The notes: generated from the letters alone by a model not told the origin. 64,000 nucleotides of DNA from Enoplolaimus lenunculus (GCA_030248215.1 JASANG010000206.1:1-64000); one strand, 5' to 3'; counted from the first letter of the stretch, positions 1 through 13,547 are shown. Translations and numbers: made by a program.

Positions 1-2117
1 TTAGGGATCCGTAGGCCGAGAGTTCGATCCCTGCTCTGGAGGCCCGCTTTTCCAGCTGCTTAGTTGAAAGGTGTGAAATCCGGTTCCTGCCTAGACTGAC
101 ATTGGCTTTCCGCCCACGTTTACGCTAAAGCTTAGATTTTAGGAAAACGCTTAGCTACGGCTAAGTATAGGTGTTTTTAAGCATTTTTATAAGCATAAAC
201 ATTAACCTTAAATGCGGAGGCTCATGTAAAGACCAGGAACGGAACGTTTTTCTGTGGAACTGTTATACACTGAATCGCGAATATCAATTTCGCAAATGCT
301 TCAGAGCCGTAGCTAGCTCACCTTGCTAGGGTAACCAAAAAATTTTCAGCCGAGACATACAAGGGTTTTTGTAAACATACAAGCAAGGTTGAAAATTTTC
401 TGCGAATGGCGCCTGCATTGGCCGCCTTTGAATGCGACGAGAGCCCGAAATGGTTTAAATTATATTTTAGAGCATACGTTGTACAGTGTTAATTCAAAAC
501 CTATCATATACCTTCAAGTTTCAATTTCATATGAAATATAATTTCAAGGAAGATTCGAACCTCAGTCTCACGGGTTGAAGGCGTTTACGATGGCCACTGC
601 GCTATAGAAGCTTGACGCCCGAGCTCGAGTAGGCTCTCACGTCTTGTGGAGATTTTGCACTGCACATATGTTGTCATCGACAATTTACTCAACGAACCGT
701 ATCGTACCCTTAAAGGGGACACAATACCTGTTGTGGGAGGGCCGAGAAATGGTGTTGTGCCATGGAACAATTCACGTGCGTTGCCGTACGGTGGTCGGAC
801 GAAGCTGAATTGCACCCAACTGCCTTAATATGGTCAAAACTATAGCACCCACCCTAATGTTGTCTCATGTAATTCGAGCCCGTAGCCGGAAGGGGGGGTC
901 AGTCACCCAGTGGAAACATTTTGGCTCCCCCCTAAAAATTATCAACCTTGCTTGTAAGTCATCAAATACCCTTATACTCCCCTCCTGAAAACTTTTTAGC
1001 CCAACTAGCACGGCGAGCTGGCTACATGCCTGATGTAATTGTAATCTAACTGATCAGAAAATTGAAGGTGTAGAAATTATACAAGGGGCACGCACGCACT
1101 CATGCAATCATTTCAAATTACAGATTTCTCTAAAACTTTTCTGCGAGGGTGCAAAGTTTTTGTACGGGTCGACGAGCCTACATAGGCCCCTCTTATCGGC
1201 TCAAATAATCCTGCCAAATTGAAATACAGCATCATTTTAGAATTATAAAAACCGCAAATATGAGTGATATTAACAGTATCTGATAGTCATAGCTAGCCGC
1301 CGCTTCTGTGAGTCGTTTAGTTTACAAAAACGTCGGCTAAAGTCTGTAATGAGTCCCAAGTGAGTTTTCTTTTGAGTACTTGTTTTAACTTTAATATCGC
1401 ACAATATTTAGCGTAAAAAAACTAAAACTTTATGGCATATCTGCGTCCATGTTTGGCATTATAATTTGTTCCTGAGCGATTTGGTTTTACCTAACAGCTG
1501 GCTATTATTTCGCTGGTTTGTTCGGTAAATCTGGTTAGATGATGGTGCTTCTTAGCATTTTTAGGTATTGGTATTTCTTAGGTTTACGTCAACTGAAATT
1601 GAAACTTGAAGGTATATGATAGGTTTTGAATTAACACTGTACAACGTATGCTCTAAAATATAATTTAAACCATTTCGGGCTCGTAGTCAAAGGCGGCCAA
1701 TGCAGGCGCCATTCGCAGAAAATTTTCAACCTTGCTTGTATGTTTACAAAAACCCTTGTATGTCTCGGCTGAAAATTTTTTGGTTACCCTAGCAAGGTGA
1801 GCTAGCTACGGCTCTGAAGCATTTGCGAAATTGATATTCGCGATTCACTGTATAACAGTTCCACAGAAAAACGTTCCGTCCCTGGTCTTTACATGAGCCT
1901 CCACATTTAAGGTTAATGTTTATGCTTATAAAAATGCTTAAAAACACCTATACTTAGCCGTAGCTAAGCGTTTTCCTAAAACCTAAGCTTTAACGTAAAT
2001 GTGGGCGGAAAGCCAATGTCAGTCTAGGCAGGAACCGGATTTCACACCTTTCAACTAAGCAGCTGGAAAAGCGGGCCTCCAGAGCAGGGATCGAACTCTC
2101 GGCCTACGGATCCCTAA
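1..2117. repeat. Large inverted repeat, arms 1-528 and about 1596-2117
   Basis: Position 1 pairs with 2117 and the arms run inward for more than 520 bp with only a few mismatches and small indels (for example the boxes at 122-200 and 1920-1990). The spacer of about 1.07 kb holds a tRNA-related repeat (525-680) and a GC-rich MITE (877-1030). The arms themselves contain a SINE tail, an end of the TTAGGC-type MITE (near 230-283) and an end of the GGCCCGTAGCC MITE (near 305-400). So this is an inverted duplication of composite repeat DNA rather than one simple transposon. It may continue left of the window. Confidence 0.85.
877..1030. mobile_element. GGCCCGTAGCC MITE
   Basis: GCCCGTAGCCGGAAGGGGGG to GGCGAGCTGGCTACATGCC. 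The interior includes CAACCTTGCTTGTAAGTCAT. Confidence 0.72.
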
Positions 2118-2143
2118 GAAAACACTTTACCACTGCACCACAA

Positions 2144-2400
2144 AAGCCAATGTCAGTCTCGGTAGAAACGGGACTTCACACCTTCCAACTAAGCAGCTGG
2201 AAAAACGAGCCTCCAGACCAGGGATCGAACTCTCAACCTACGGATCCTTAAACAAACACTCTACCACTGCGCCACGCAGCCCGCCTCTGCAACTGCATTT
2301 TTCGTCGACTATTTGTCGACCGTATGCTGCCGGCAAGCATACAACACAATGAGCATTACATTTATTGCATATGCACTTGGACAAGCATGTCTCACACTTA
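2144..2400 (-). repeat. tRNA-containing repeat (SINE-like), Leu-type module
   Basis: On the - strand: a leader with GTGAGACATGCTTGTCC and CGGTCGAC boxes, then a tRNA-like part with a box A (GGCGCAGTGGTAGAGTG) and box B (GAGTTCGATCCC), then the body CCAGCTGCTTAGTTGGAAGG. A second, partly overlapping head-to-tail copy belongs to the inverted-repeat arm at about 2008-2143. Confidence 0.7.
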
Positions 2401-3289
2401 CAGCGAAACCAAAATCAAGCGTCACCGACGTTTTTCGTCACGGTTATAAACTGTGCGAACAGAAACCGATCAAGAAATGTTTCCTGGCAAACTGGCCCAA
2501 TTAACCAATAACCGAAACGCTGAGTATGTAAATTTTAGCGTAAAAATAGGCTATTTTGAGCTAATAAAATAAGGAAAACAGCCGACCAAAAAATGTTTCA
2601 ACACAAACGCATATTAATTATTTACAACCGGATTGAAAACCGTCCGCATGTATTTGGCAAAACCAACCGCAACCTCGGGTTTAGGTTTAATTATATATTC
2701 ACAATCGTTAGCGGGTACCTAAAGCCGGTGGTAGTATACCTACATGTAACATAAATATTGTTGCGTTTAAAATAATAATAATTGCAGGTAAAATCAAGGA
2801 AAATGTACCCGTTGAAATGTTGGTAAAATAGACGGTATATTTTATACATGAAGTAAAGTTTCAAATTTCAAAAATTGAAATTCGATCTGACATTAAAATT
2901 TTGTAGCCATATAAAAGCTTCGTCAATGGTGTCTTTATTTCAAAACGAATCCGCTAATCTTGACAGTATAGCAATCTTACCAGGGCGGTATTACAGCTTT
3001 TATAACTGGTTGCATTTAATGGCAACAAGCGCCACTAGTGGGCACGTGGTACTCAAAACCGGCAGAGAGCCGAAGACCTGGCGTTTAGGTGTCGTCCAAT
3101 GTGGTGTCCGCTAATTTGGTTGATAATTTTTATCTACAGACTTAAAAGAATTTTAAGCTAAAATTTATCTTCCTTATATCGTCATACGCCCTCTGGTAAC
3201 AATTCTACAATTTCCGCCCAGTGGCGTTACAGTTTGTTACTTGCCGGATTGAGGAAGTAAAATATATTCCGGTTTATGATCAAAATTTT

Positions 3290-3478
3290 GGCCAATGTCA
3301 AGAACAGGGGCGGAACAGTATTATAAGCATATTCCTAAGCCTAAGCGTAAGAATGAGCATATTCCTAAGCTTAAACGTAAGCCTAAGCCTAAGCCAAGCA
3401 AAAAAATTAGTCTAAAGCTTAAGCTTAATCTATTGCAGTCCCACAGAAAAACTTCAGCCCCTGATGTTTACATGTGCC
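3290..3478. mobile_element. TTAGGC-array MITE, subfamily 2
   Basis: Ends GGCCAATGTCAAGAACAGGGG and CCCCTGATGTTTACATGTGCC. The interior has CCTAAGC repeats, then AAAATTAGTCTAAAGCTTAAGC. Confidence 0.8.
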
Positions 3479-3923
3479 AAAGTTTTCAACGTTGAACCTG
3501 TTGAATGGATTCAATAAGGAACGCAAAGGAAGTTACGATACAGTACCACGGTGTGTCCATAGACCAATATTAATGATATGAGTTTATTTTTATGCGGACC
3601 CTCAAGGCATCACCTTATCAATTATATGGATATCTGGATACGTTGAGAATTTTTTATCCTCATAATTCTAAAAAAATGGTACAAAGTATCCATGAATAGG
3701 GTCGAAAATAGCCATAATGCTTTAGCGACCCGAATAAGAGGGAAACTGATATTTATTTGGTTCTCCAGATGGTACCCCCTGTTATTTGGTTACGGACTGG
3801 TTTTATTTTTAACCCACTTCCGCCGCCTTTTGTTAGTTGGACCTAACACACATCTCTTATTATTTTTCTTGTGTCACTCTAAATCTTGAGTTGTTAACTT
3901 AAAATGAATGTCATATTTGTCTT

Positions 3924-4080
3924 GGCCAATGTAAAGAGCAGGGGTGGAACAGTATTATAAACTTATTCCTAAGCCTATGCCTAAGCCAGGTATAAAATTA
4001 GTCTAAGGCTTGAGCTTATGCTATTCTAGTCCCACAGAAAAGCGTTCCGCCCCTGATCTTGACATGGGCCTTTGTCTGAT
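3924..4080. mobile_element. TTAGGC-array MITE, subfamily 2
   Basis: Ends GGCCAATGTAAAGAGCAGGG and CCTGATCTTGACATGGGCC with a short CCTAAGCC interior. Confidence 0.8.
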
Positions 4081-4719
4081 ATGCTAATTAATGTGTGCGA
4101 TAGAAGTATTGTATAAGCTTAAAACTGTAGCATTTCAATAAGCCAGGAGTAGCCAGGGTAGAACCTGGACCTCCGACTCCTGTAACAAATTGAACTCCGG
4201 CTGCCGGTAGAGTATTTGCTTGAGGTCCCGGCAATTTCGATAGTGCAATTTTTGTATTATACTTAGTTCACTGAGGTTGTTCGGAGCTTTAGGGGGTAAT
4301 TTTGAAAGCTTTGATGGCCGACAAAATTTCAAATAAGAAGCTTAGACACAACGTTTGACAACCTCTATCGAATTATTCTTAAAATCTGCAAATTGAACAT
4401 CATTTTTACCACTTAATTTTATTCCACTTTCGGCTCCGGCAAAATTTGTTGATCTCCGTTTCCGGGGATTTCGACTTCCGGTTGCTGTCTGCTGTTGGCA
4501 AGCCGATTTGATTGAGGCGACAGTTAAACATTTGAATTCTGAAATATGAAGATACCCTAATTCATTGAAATACGGGTTCAGTTATTCCCAAACCTTTCCA
4601 AAATAATTCCAGTCCGTTCAAATGCCAGTTCAAAAACACAAACAGGTATAACCAAATCATGCCTGGGTTCAGGTTCATTCTAAATTGATTACAACGTCGA
4701 CTCTGAGCCTTCAACTTTT

Positions 4720-4858
4720 GGACCATGTAAAGATCAGGGGCGGAACGTTTTTCTGTGGGACAAGAAATGAGTAAGTTTAAGCTTTAGACTGATTTTTTGC
4801 TTGGCTTAGGCTTAGGCTTCGGAATATGCTCATAATACTCTTCCGCTCCTGTTTGACC
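4720..4858. mobile_element. TTAGGC-array MITE, subfamily 2 (reverse)
   Basis: Left end GGACCATGTAAAGATCAGGG, then GCTTAGGCTTAGGCTT, right end TTCCGCTCCTGTTTGACC. Confidence 0.75.
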
Positions 4859-7410
4859 AACTTTTGTAACATTAAACACCGAATCGAAACTTCTGCTGTC
4901 ACTTTGGTTAAAATTAATATCCCGATATCCGGATTAACATCCGGGTATCCGAGGCCTAACGGGCCATATCCAGATAAAAAAACTAATCCGGATATCTATA
5001 TATCATGTGTCTTTCACATTGCTAGGAACGATAATGCCATAAATGCAACAAGGAACCGGACAGAAGCGGATCCAAGCATTTTATGATGGGGAGGCGGGAT
5101 GGCAATTATTATGAAACGTATAAATTGCAAGGTACGGACATTACCATTTTAACACAAAAAAATTTCTGACGGGAAGGGGGGCGTGCGCCGCCCCCCCCGC
5201 CCCCTCTGGATTCGCTAGTGGAACCGGACATGGTATGATAAATAGCCCAGCCGCTGACATTAGCTCGTCGGTGTATTACCTAAGTTTGGCAACAAAATGA
5301 AAAACACACCCTTTAATGGAGTTAGGTTTGAACTGTCCAATGAAAGCCATGACGGTATAATGAATTATTTCGAACCTGTTTTGCCCGTTCAGGTTAAGCT
5401 AATCGGGTTTTGCTACAAAAGTAACTTTGCTGGTTTATAAGCTGGTCAATATCTAAATGATGAATTCGAGGTTTTGTTGAGCCGACAGCGAACTTTGTTT
5501 GCCTGTTAACAAATTGCGGCTGTGAACAGGTTTGTTGAGCGTTTACGGAGCTTATGTTTCGGGATCTAATGGATACCTGGGTTGTTGGTCCGTATTCCTA
5601 CTTAAAACTTTTCTATTAATTGTGCTAGCCGGGCAAAAACTGAACCATATATATACTGCAAAAAATGGTGAGTGAAATTGACTCTCTCCGAAATAGGCTT
5701 TTCCGGACTATACAAACTACTGAGTAAAATTCGACTCACTGAGTCGCAGTTTTACAAAGATACGTGTGTTTATAAAACCCAATTCACCCGATTACAGAAA
5801 GTTGTCAGCTGTCGCAGTTGCTTTGCGGCTACATATCATAAACATGATGCCTTTAGCTTACCGCATTTAACCACAGATCCGTAGCGCTTGTGACAGCAAA
5901 ATATTATTCTTTACTATTTTAACCAGTATTGTCATATTTTGGTCTGCATAAAACGTTAGACTTCCGGTAAGCCGTTTATACAACGTTATAGCATTCACGA
6001 ATCGCGAGCTTTGCCGCTGTGAGTTTTCTAAGGCACATTTTGCCTTTTTAGTGCTAACCAGAGATGCAGGATTTAGACTAAACTACGGTATACAATATTC
6101 GATATAGTACTGGGTATATCTTGGAATATAAGGCAACTATTTCATAACTTGCAACTATCCAAAACTGAAATGCGTAAAGACGTATTTTTATACTACACAA
6201 AATTGGTGAGTCAAATTGACTGTCTCTGAAATTGGCTTTTCGGAACTGCACAAACTGGAGTCAAATTCGATTTCGCCAGAGTCGAATTCGACTCACTGAG
6301 CGACTCGGGTGAGTCGAATTTGACTCTATCGTTTCTTTTCTTCTAAGATACAACGGCTTTTATGGACGCCGCCAACATTACAAAGCTTGGATGTGTAAGT
6401 TGGGCCCAAATTAGAAATTTTTGAATAAAACCGCTGTAGCTAAATATTTTTGGGCTACGTGTCACTCTACAAATGTTCCAAGAGAAAATGGCACCGAAGA
6501 CGCGGTAGGGGGCAAAGCTTTACCCTGCAGTTCCAGTGGACGTACGAATTGGGCGCATACACTTGCGTTTCTGACATACTTTAAAGTGATTAAAATTTAA
6601 TTTAACATATGTCAGTCCCACGTTACCGCTGGTTCGGCTTGCACATAAAATGTCCGTACCATTTCAATTTTCCGCGGACATTATAGATTACTTCGATAAC
6701 TATGTACGGACATGGACATTAGCTAGCTACCGTATCCAAATAATAGTTGTCGTTTTTGCCAAAATGTCCGCATAGTTAAAAGTTAAGTTTGGTCTTTGTG
6801 AACCATAAATTTTTGTGTGCCCGTGTTGTTGGTAACTAACGCGGGTGCAATTTTTACATTACATTGCATATCAAGTGGTTTCTATGCTCGTGTAAAGCCA
6901 GGCCAATAAATTACGCATTTTCGTTTGCGGACACAGTTTCCGTGAAATTATACACCGTCCGCTATTAATAGCTAAAGTTATCTAAAATGGACTGAGGCGT
7001 ACGGTAATTTTTAATATAATTTTACAGCGCCGAAAGCCAGCGCAGGGCAGTCGTCCGGCGGCGACGTATGGCAAAATTTTTACCGTGTCGAACGGCGGAG
7101 CGCAGCGACTATAGCGGAACCCTAATTTACATATGACATAACGTTAGCCGGCAGAGGAACTGAATAATCGTTTACTCAAAAAATACCTGTTAGTCGATTT
7201 TGAAGTTTGAATCTTAAGCATGTTTCGGGGCATCTACTTTGCATATATACAGGAGAATTATCATGGATAGCTACATTAATAGTGCGGATTCGTAGTTGTT
7301 GGCTTTTTGGTTTCAGTGGAAAACGCTGTGTACATGGGCTTACGTTCGCTCAAGGAATTACAATTTTTTACACGATGCTGTCGGAATAAGCTTCAACTGT
7401 TACGGTTGTG

Positions 7411-7620
7411 GGCCAGTGTAAAGAGATCAGGGGCGGAACGTTTTTCTGTGGGACTAGAATAAAGTAATCCTATGCTTAAGACTAATTTTTTGCTTGCCTT
7501 AGGCTCAGGCTTAGGCTTAGGAATATGATCATTCCTACGCTTAGGTTTAGACTCAGACTTGGGCTTAGGCTTAGGAATATGCTTGTAATACAGTTCCGCC
7601 ACTGTTATTTACATTGGCCC
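7411..7620. mobile_element. TTAGGC-array MITE, subfamily 2 (reverse)
   Basis: GGCCAGTGTAAAGAGATCAGG to TTCCGCCACTGTTATTTACATTGGCC (ends quoted in part). The interior holds several TTAGGC-like units with variants. Confidence 0.78.
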
Positions 7621-8074
7621 GGTTGTCAATGTTTTTTTACTTCAAAAGCGGTTTCTCGCAAACATAGAATCATATACAGCAAACTTTTGATTGTTGACAA
7701 AACGAATTGAAACTGGCCGAAAAATTTAGGCTACTGCGTATATTTCACCGTAGCCTTGGTCATTTAGCAATATCTATAGCTTCCAATTTACGCCATGTGC
7801 CTATATTTGGCGACTATATTCAAAGGTTTCAACTCGCGTTATTTTGCCCAGAAAACGATGCTAATTAATGTTGCGGGAACATTCTGGCTATATTTCTGCA
7901 AAAAATAGCTTACGCAAAAGTTATTTATGTGTTATTTAGCTCGGCAAGCTTATTCAGTCTAACTCAGTTATTGATCTAAATTCTTTCGTCCAGCAATCGC
8001 TACGCATATTGTGTTTTTGTGGGCGGTAGCTAAATGTTTCGAAACAATAGGAAAATTTTTGACAAATAATTTAT

Positions 8075-8370
8075 AGATACTAACTGAGAATTTTTCCATT
8101 AACCTTTTCTCACATGAATATTTTCAATTTCATATGAGGTGTAATTTCAAGGTAAGATGAGATCCTTAGTCTCTTGGGTGGGAGGCGTTTACGATGACCA
8201 ATTAGCTGTAGGAGCTTGACCCTCGAGCCCGACGGGGCTCTCATATCTTGTAGAGATTTTGCACGGCGCATAAATGTTACAATGGTTAAACACTGCTCAC
8301 AGTGTCAGTATTGCTCGTATATTACTTGTATTTAGTTGCTCACAGTGTACTCTATGAGTTCAAGGGTTAA
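8075..8370. repeat. tRNA-related repeat family 2, copy 1
   Basis: Starts near ATACTAACTGAGAATTTTTCC and TTAACCTTTTCTCACATG and ends ATGAGTTCAAGGGTTAA. The reverse strand of the centre has a box A-like AGCTAATTGGTCATCGTAAACG. It is near-collinear with 13252-13547. Confidence 0.7.
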
Positions 8371-9117
8371 ACTCATATTTTGCCTGGTTGCATTGCTGCT
8401 GAAACTGTTAACAATGGTTCATTGACGCTGGTGCGTGTGTCAATTGTACCTCAAATCTTTCACACGGTCCACGCTACCTGGAGCGTATAGTACCCGTGCC
8501 AAACTGTTATATTTCAATTGCGCACAGGATAAAGGCACAGTTCTTAAACCGTATAAGCCGTGGTACAAAAGATTTCGTAAAATTCTTTGAGGTCATTTAT
8601 TAAGCGAGTATGAGTTTTACACACTTTTCAAATATTTTTCGTTGAATGCCATTTGGCAAATTAATTTCTACACGAAACGGAAAATCACAATTAACCTGAG
8701 GCTGATATTATCCTGATAAAATTGTTTTAATTTATGCTTTTCTAACGACTAAAGTTAAAGCTTCAACGAGTGCGTTTAAGTTCCGTCAACTTGAATGAAA
8801 ATGGTGCAAAATTACAAAAAATAAAAGTTAGCAAAATATGAGTGTTTAAAACGATTTAGGCCTGCAATCAGAGCTTGTAATCTCAGTTTTGTGTAGCATC
8901 TGTTATCAGTTAGTAATAGGTTTTCAAACAAGCGAACTGCAAGCAGCTGCAGTTGGCAAACTTCGATTCCAGTACAACCAATCAAGTGTAAGAATGTGTC
9001 AAAATCTCGAAACTCTTCGTTGGTTGGTTCGAAATTTACAGAGCCTATATTGTCAATTGATGATAGGTGCACCATACATTTGTGAATATGGGCACAGAGC
9101 AGAGTTCCTTAGACGTA

Positions 9118-9350
9118 TCCAAACTGCCAAAAATGGTGAGTCGAATTTACTCTCTTCGAAATAGGTTTTTCCGGACTACACAAACTGAGCCAAAATTCGG
9201 CTCCGCCAGAGTCAAATTCGACTAACTGAGTCGCTCGGTGAGTCGAATTTGATTCTGGCCAAGTCGAATTTGACTCCGTTTATGTAGTCCGGAAAAGCCT
9301 ATCTCAAAGAGAGTCAATTTGACTCACCATTTTTTGCAATGCACATGTGG
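9118..9350. mobile_element. GAGTCAAATTGACTC-palindrome MITE
   Basis: AAATGGTGAGTC at the left and GACTCACCATTTTTTGCAATG at the right. The interior has repeated GAGTC...GACTC palindromes. Partial copies are at 5656-5757 and 6190-6330. Confidence 0.78.
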
Positions 9351-10292
9351 ATATAATTTATCCTTACGTGGAACTCCTTTAATGCTTATCGATAGTTTAT
9401 TGTCCAATGAGGTGGCAAGACGACAGTAAGAGAGTGGGATCCCCTTGCAGGAGTAACAATTAAACTGTGACATAATTTATATCTGTTGAGGTTTTGGTGT
9501 ATGTAGAAAGGCTTCTTTTATCCCTATTTATTCCATAAAATGATAAATATACCTGATTGCGGATCCATTAACGCGGTTACTACGGCACTAAGAAGCGGAT
9601 CAGCCTTCCATGTACCCTTATTTTGATGCTTTTTAACTAAAATTTTCGTTCCAAGCGGTTAAATAAATCTTAATGTAGAATAAGGGTGCATGACTCTGCA
9701 GTAAAGCTACGTCCTGTATTCACAAAAGTGTGCACCAGTTAGGGATAGGTCTTGTACGTTTCAAAGCAATGAATGCTAAGGTTTAAAATTAAGCACATAT
9801 TTCGCGTATAACTTGCTCTACTGCAGTACCAATGTCGAGTTCCACAACTGTGAGCTTGAAAACCTATTACTAATTGATGATAGTTGCTATACACATTTGA
9901 GAATATGGGATATAAATTTAAGCTTAAATTTTCAAGCTTAACATGAACATATTGTGTAAAGACTGCGTCCATCACGCTATGGAATGTAAGGAATGGGAGA
10001 CAGTATCTAAAATGTTTTATCATCGCCAAACCTTTTTATACGTACAAACCAGGGTGATTGACGTATTCTCTACATTTGACATCGGAGCTGTCGTCTGTAG
10101 CGAGGTGATTTTGGCAAACGGGAGTCTGAATTTTCACAAATTAAATTTTTAATATGTGACATAATGAAAACGGTTAAGTGTTTCAAAAGTGGACTCGATT
10201 TTATGGTTTACGGATGTTGGTCGCTTTTTGACAATTTGTAACCTGTAGGTTTTTAATATGGAAAAATTGAAAACTAGAACTATGAAACCCAA

Positions 10293-10725
10293 TACTGTAG
10301 TGACCCGAATAAAAGGAGGTAATAAGAGGGTGGTCCGATTTTGAGTCCCAATCAATAGATGTCCGTATCCCTAAGAATCCGTGAGCGGACAGAGTCTCTA
10401 AGCCCTAATTAGAGCCCATAAACGTCAATTATCCCTAATTGTAGTGCGTAAATGTCTACAGGACCAAATAAACTTGAGTTGGATACTTTAATGCATACTT
10501 ATGTTTTGAAACTACATTCTTAAGTATAACCTTGCATTATTGCTCAAGTTTTTGATACAAGACAAACAAACGTTTAATTCAACGGATAGTGGCAATACCG
10601 GATATATATACATCAGTAACGAAGGGTGGCCGAGGATGGGTTAAAATAAATAACAGTCCGTAACGAAATAACAAGGAGTTATCCTTTCGAGGGCCAAATA
10701 AATATCAGCCCTCATTTATTTTTAA
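10293..10725. mobile_element. TACTGTAGTGACCCGAATAA MITE, full length
   Basis: TACTGTAGTGACCCGAATAA at the left. The reverse orientation of the copy at 28648. Shared boxes are CGTTTAATTCAACGGATAGT and AATTAGAGCCCATAAACGTC. Confidence 0.78.
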
Positions 10726-10973
10726 GAATAGTCGTTGATTGCTACTGCTGCAAATATTTTGAAAGTTATATTTTTCTGCAATCTGAAGGTGATATTCGTA
10801 GATGTTGATGTTACATACGTATGTGAGAAAAATGGTTAACCTTTTATCACATGAACCTTTTCTGTTTCACACGAGATTTCAAACCTGGATTCGGATACGG
10901 CACTCTCCTCAGGCGGGAGGCTTGGTGTTCAAGCCCAATACAGTATGTTAGAATGCGTTTAGCTGACACCTAA

Positions 10974-11193
10974 GCCCGTATTCTCAAATGTGTGTAGCAC
11001 CTATCACCAATTGGTGATAGGCACTGTATCTTTGAAATCAGCGTAGGGGTGAGGTTCGAAATTCAGCATATTGTTCGCGTTTGACTTGTCCTACTTGTGT
11101 ACAAATTTTGAGTTTGCAATTGCAGTTGTTTGTCAGTTTAAAAACCTATCGCTAACTCATGATAGGTGCTATGCGCCTCTGACAATATGGGCC
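10974..11193. mobile_element. CCTATCACCA-type MITE
   Basis: GCCCGTATTCTCAAATGTGT to GCCTCTGACAATATGGGC. Inner boxes ACCTATCACCAATTGGTGATAGG and CCTATCGCTAACTCATGATAGG are palindromic. Confidence 0.8.
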
Positions 11194-11665
11194 CTAGAAC
11201 CATGTTCTCAATTTTGTTTATAGCAACTCTCACAAGTTAGTAATAGGTTTTGAAACTCACTAACTATTGCAGTTGTTGGACTCGAAATTGGCACACGAGT
11301 GGAGACCGTCGTAGGCGAAAAATGTGATTCCCCCTCCGGAAATGTTCTACATACAGCTAACATTTAGAAGCGATAATGGATCAAACAATTCATATCGAGT
11401 TATAAAACCATAGAAACACAGCCTGAAAACATCATTTGAGGACTGCTGAGGCAAGATTGATTTACACTTTTCTAAGAATACAAAGTTAAATATTCAAACA
11501 TGCTGTGGAGTTTATACCGTAATCAATTCTGGGTGCGTGTTCTCAAATATATCTCTCCTTCACACCAATTGGTGATATGACTTGTAGCTTTCCAGCCAAT
11601 GAATGCTGAGGTTACAAAGAGCAGCCATAATTCGGTGCTACTTTTGAGATTCGCAATTTGTAATC

Positions 11666-11870
11666 CACTGCAAAAAATGGTGAGTCAAATTGACGCTCTC
11701 CAGGCTTTTCGGGACTCCACAAATTGAGTAAAAATTCAACTTCGCCAGAGTCAAATTCAATTCACTGAGTAGCACGTTTGACTCAGACGGAGTCGAATTT
11801 GACTCAGTTTGTGTAGTCCCGTAAAGCCTATTTCCGAGAGAGTCAATTTGCCTCACCATTTTTGCAGTGT
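11666..11870. mobile_element. GAGTCAAATTGACTC-palindrome MITE
   Basis: CACTGCAAAAAATGGTGAGT to CTCACCATTTTTGCAGTG, with palindrome modules around AAATTC/GAATTT inside. Confidence 0.8.
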
Positions 11871-12367
11871 AGCTTGTCTGTCTGAAACCCCAATCAACCA
11901 GTGTTAGGCGCAATAAGAATGCGCCCTTGGAGCAAAATAAGCTCAATCGAGTTAATTTGTTTTACAGGTAATTTGACTGTTGAAATCATGAATTGTTATA
12001 TTTAACGATGCATAAACGTTTAAGTTGGTGGTTCAAAATATACAGACCCTAAAAAACATCAAATCTTCCTCCTGGCATTTAAAATTTTGCTTTGTTGTCT
12101 TTAAACACAATGGATATCAATCAACCGGAACTAAAATGGCTGAATAAGCCTTTGTGCTATTTAATATTCCCATCAAAATTTTTTGGAGACGAAAAAAATA
12201 ACACATACTTTTGAGTAGGCTGTGTTAACCTAGAACAGTAAAATATTGGCGTTCAGTACGTTCATTCGCTCGCTCGCCACACAACTGTTAGTGCTATACC
12301 TTCCCGAAATAAAAGCTAGGCTACACTGCCCTTCTATGCTTCTGAATTCGTTTGACTTGCTTACACG

Positions 12368-12588
12368 AGCCCGTATTCTCAAATATGAGTAGCACCTATC
12401 ACCAGTTGGCGATAGGTCCAGTAACTTTGGAGCCATCGTATGGTGAGGTTCGAAATTCAGCACATTGTTCGCGTTTGATTTGCTCTACATCTGTGTTAAA
12501 TTTGTGATCTGCAACTGCAGATGTTCGTAAGGTTGGAAACGTATCGATAATTGATGATAGGTGCTATATGCATTTGAGAATATGGGCC
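12368..12588. mobile_element. CCTATCACCA-type MITE
   Basis: GCCCGTATTCTCAAATATGA to GCATTTGAGAATATGGGC. Related copies are at 8880-9092, 9713-9910, 11205-11325 and 26415-26600. Confidence 0.8.
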
Positions 12589-12856
12589 AAGATCTTAAAG
12601 CTTTAAGCGTTGAACAGGTTTTACGCCTGTATACAATGGCGGATCCATGGGGGGCAGCCCGGCCGTGCCCCCCCTAACAGCACCTCGACAAAAATTATAT
12701 ACTTAGCAGTTTTGTGACAATACTTCGTGGTTTGTGTGTGGGTCAAAAATAAGTTGATTACCTGTGAAATTCCCCCTATTTTGAGATCCAGGATCTGGCA
12801 CTGCCTGTATATTAATATTTGTACAATGTCAGTCATAATTCATAAGTACTTTTATT

Positions 12857-13166
12857 AAGAGTCGATGATCACTCTTGGACAACAGTGTGCAACTATCAAA
12901 TTTCGTGATTCCGTGTGGTACAAAATGGAACCACCGCGCGTTGCGTTTTTTGCTGTAACCCCCTTTATTTAGGAAGGTCGATATCACTTATACACCAGGA
13001 ATTTTCAGAATAAAGGCACACAGTTTTGGTATTGGCATATTATGTATTTCCTTCGTGTGCGCAAATTTCAACCGCCTAAATAGCGCGGTAGGTCATAAAA
13101 CGATACTCTTTTCTTCACAGAATGTACTCAGTTGCACCCTCGTATGCAAATGATCATCCGTTCTTG
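12857..13166. mobile_element. GTGTGCAACT/AGTTGCACAC MITE
   Basis: GATCACTCTTGGACAACAGTG to TCGTATGCAAATGATCATCC (in part), with CGCGCGTTGCGTTTTTTG inside. Related copies are at 18310-18600, 23111-23272 and 29128-29552. Confidence 0.65.
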
Positions 13167-13251
13167 ATTTTAAGCGGTGGCGTGCAACGAAGCGTTAGCA
13201 ACACAATTCTTGCTAACATCCGTCAAAATTACTACTGTAGTTTTATGTTAA

Positions 13252-13547
13252 AGATACTAAATGAGAATTTTTCCATTAACCCTTTCTCACATGAATATTT
13301 TCAATTTCATATGAAATGTAATTTTAAGGTAAGATTCGAACCCCAGACTCACGGGTGGGAGGCGTTTACGATAACCACTCAGCTGTTGGAGCTTGACGCT
13401 CGAGCCCAACGGGGCTCTCATGTCTTGTAGAGATTTTGCACTGCGCATATATGTTAGAATTGTTAAACACTGCTCACAGTGTCAATATTCCTCGTATATT
13501 ACTTGTATTTAGTTGCTCATAGTATACTCTATGAGTGAGAGGGTTAA
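13252..13547. repeat. tRNA-related repeat family 2, copy 2
   Basis: Best copy of the family, 271 bp between TTAACCC and GGGTTAA. The reverse strand reads AGCTGAGTGGTTATCG (box A) and GGGGTTCGAATC (box B). Fragments of the same family are at 525-680, 10845-10935 and 47568-47890. Confidence 0.72.

Noticed and set aside
8812-9164. Overlapping 87- and 91-codon frames on both strands
   Set aside because: They lie in the CCTATCACCA-type MITE; mirrored open frames reflect its inverted ends.
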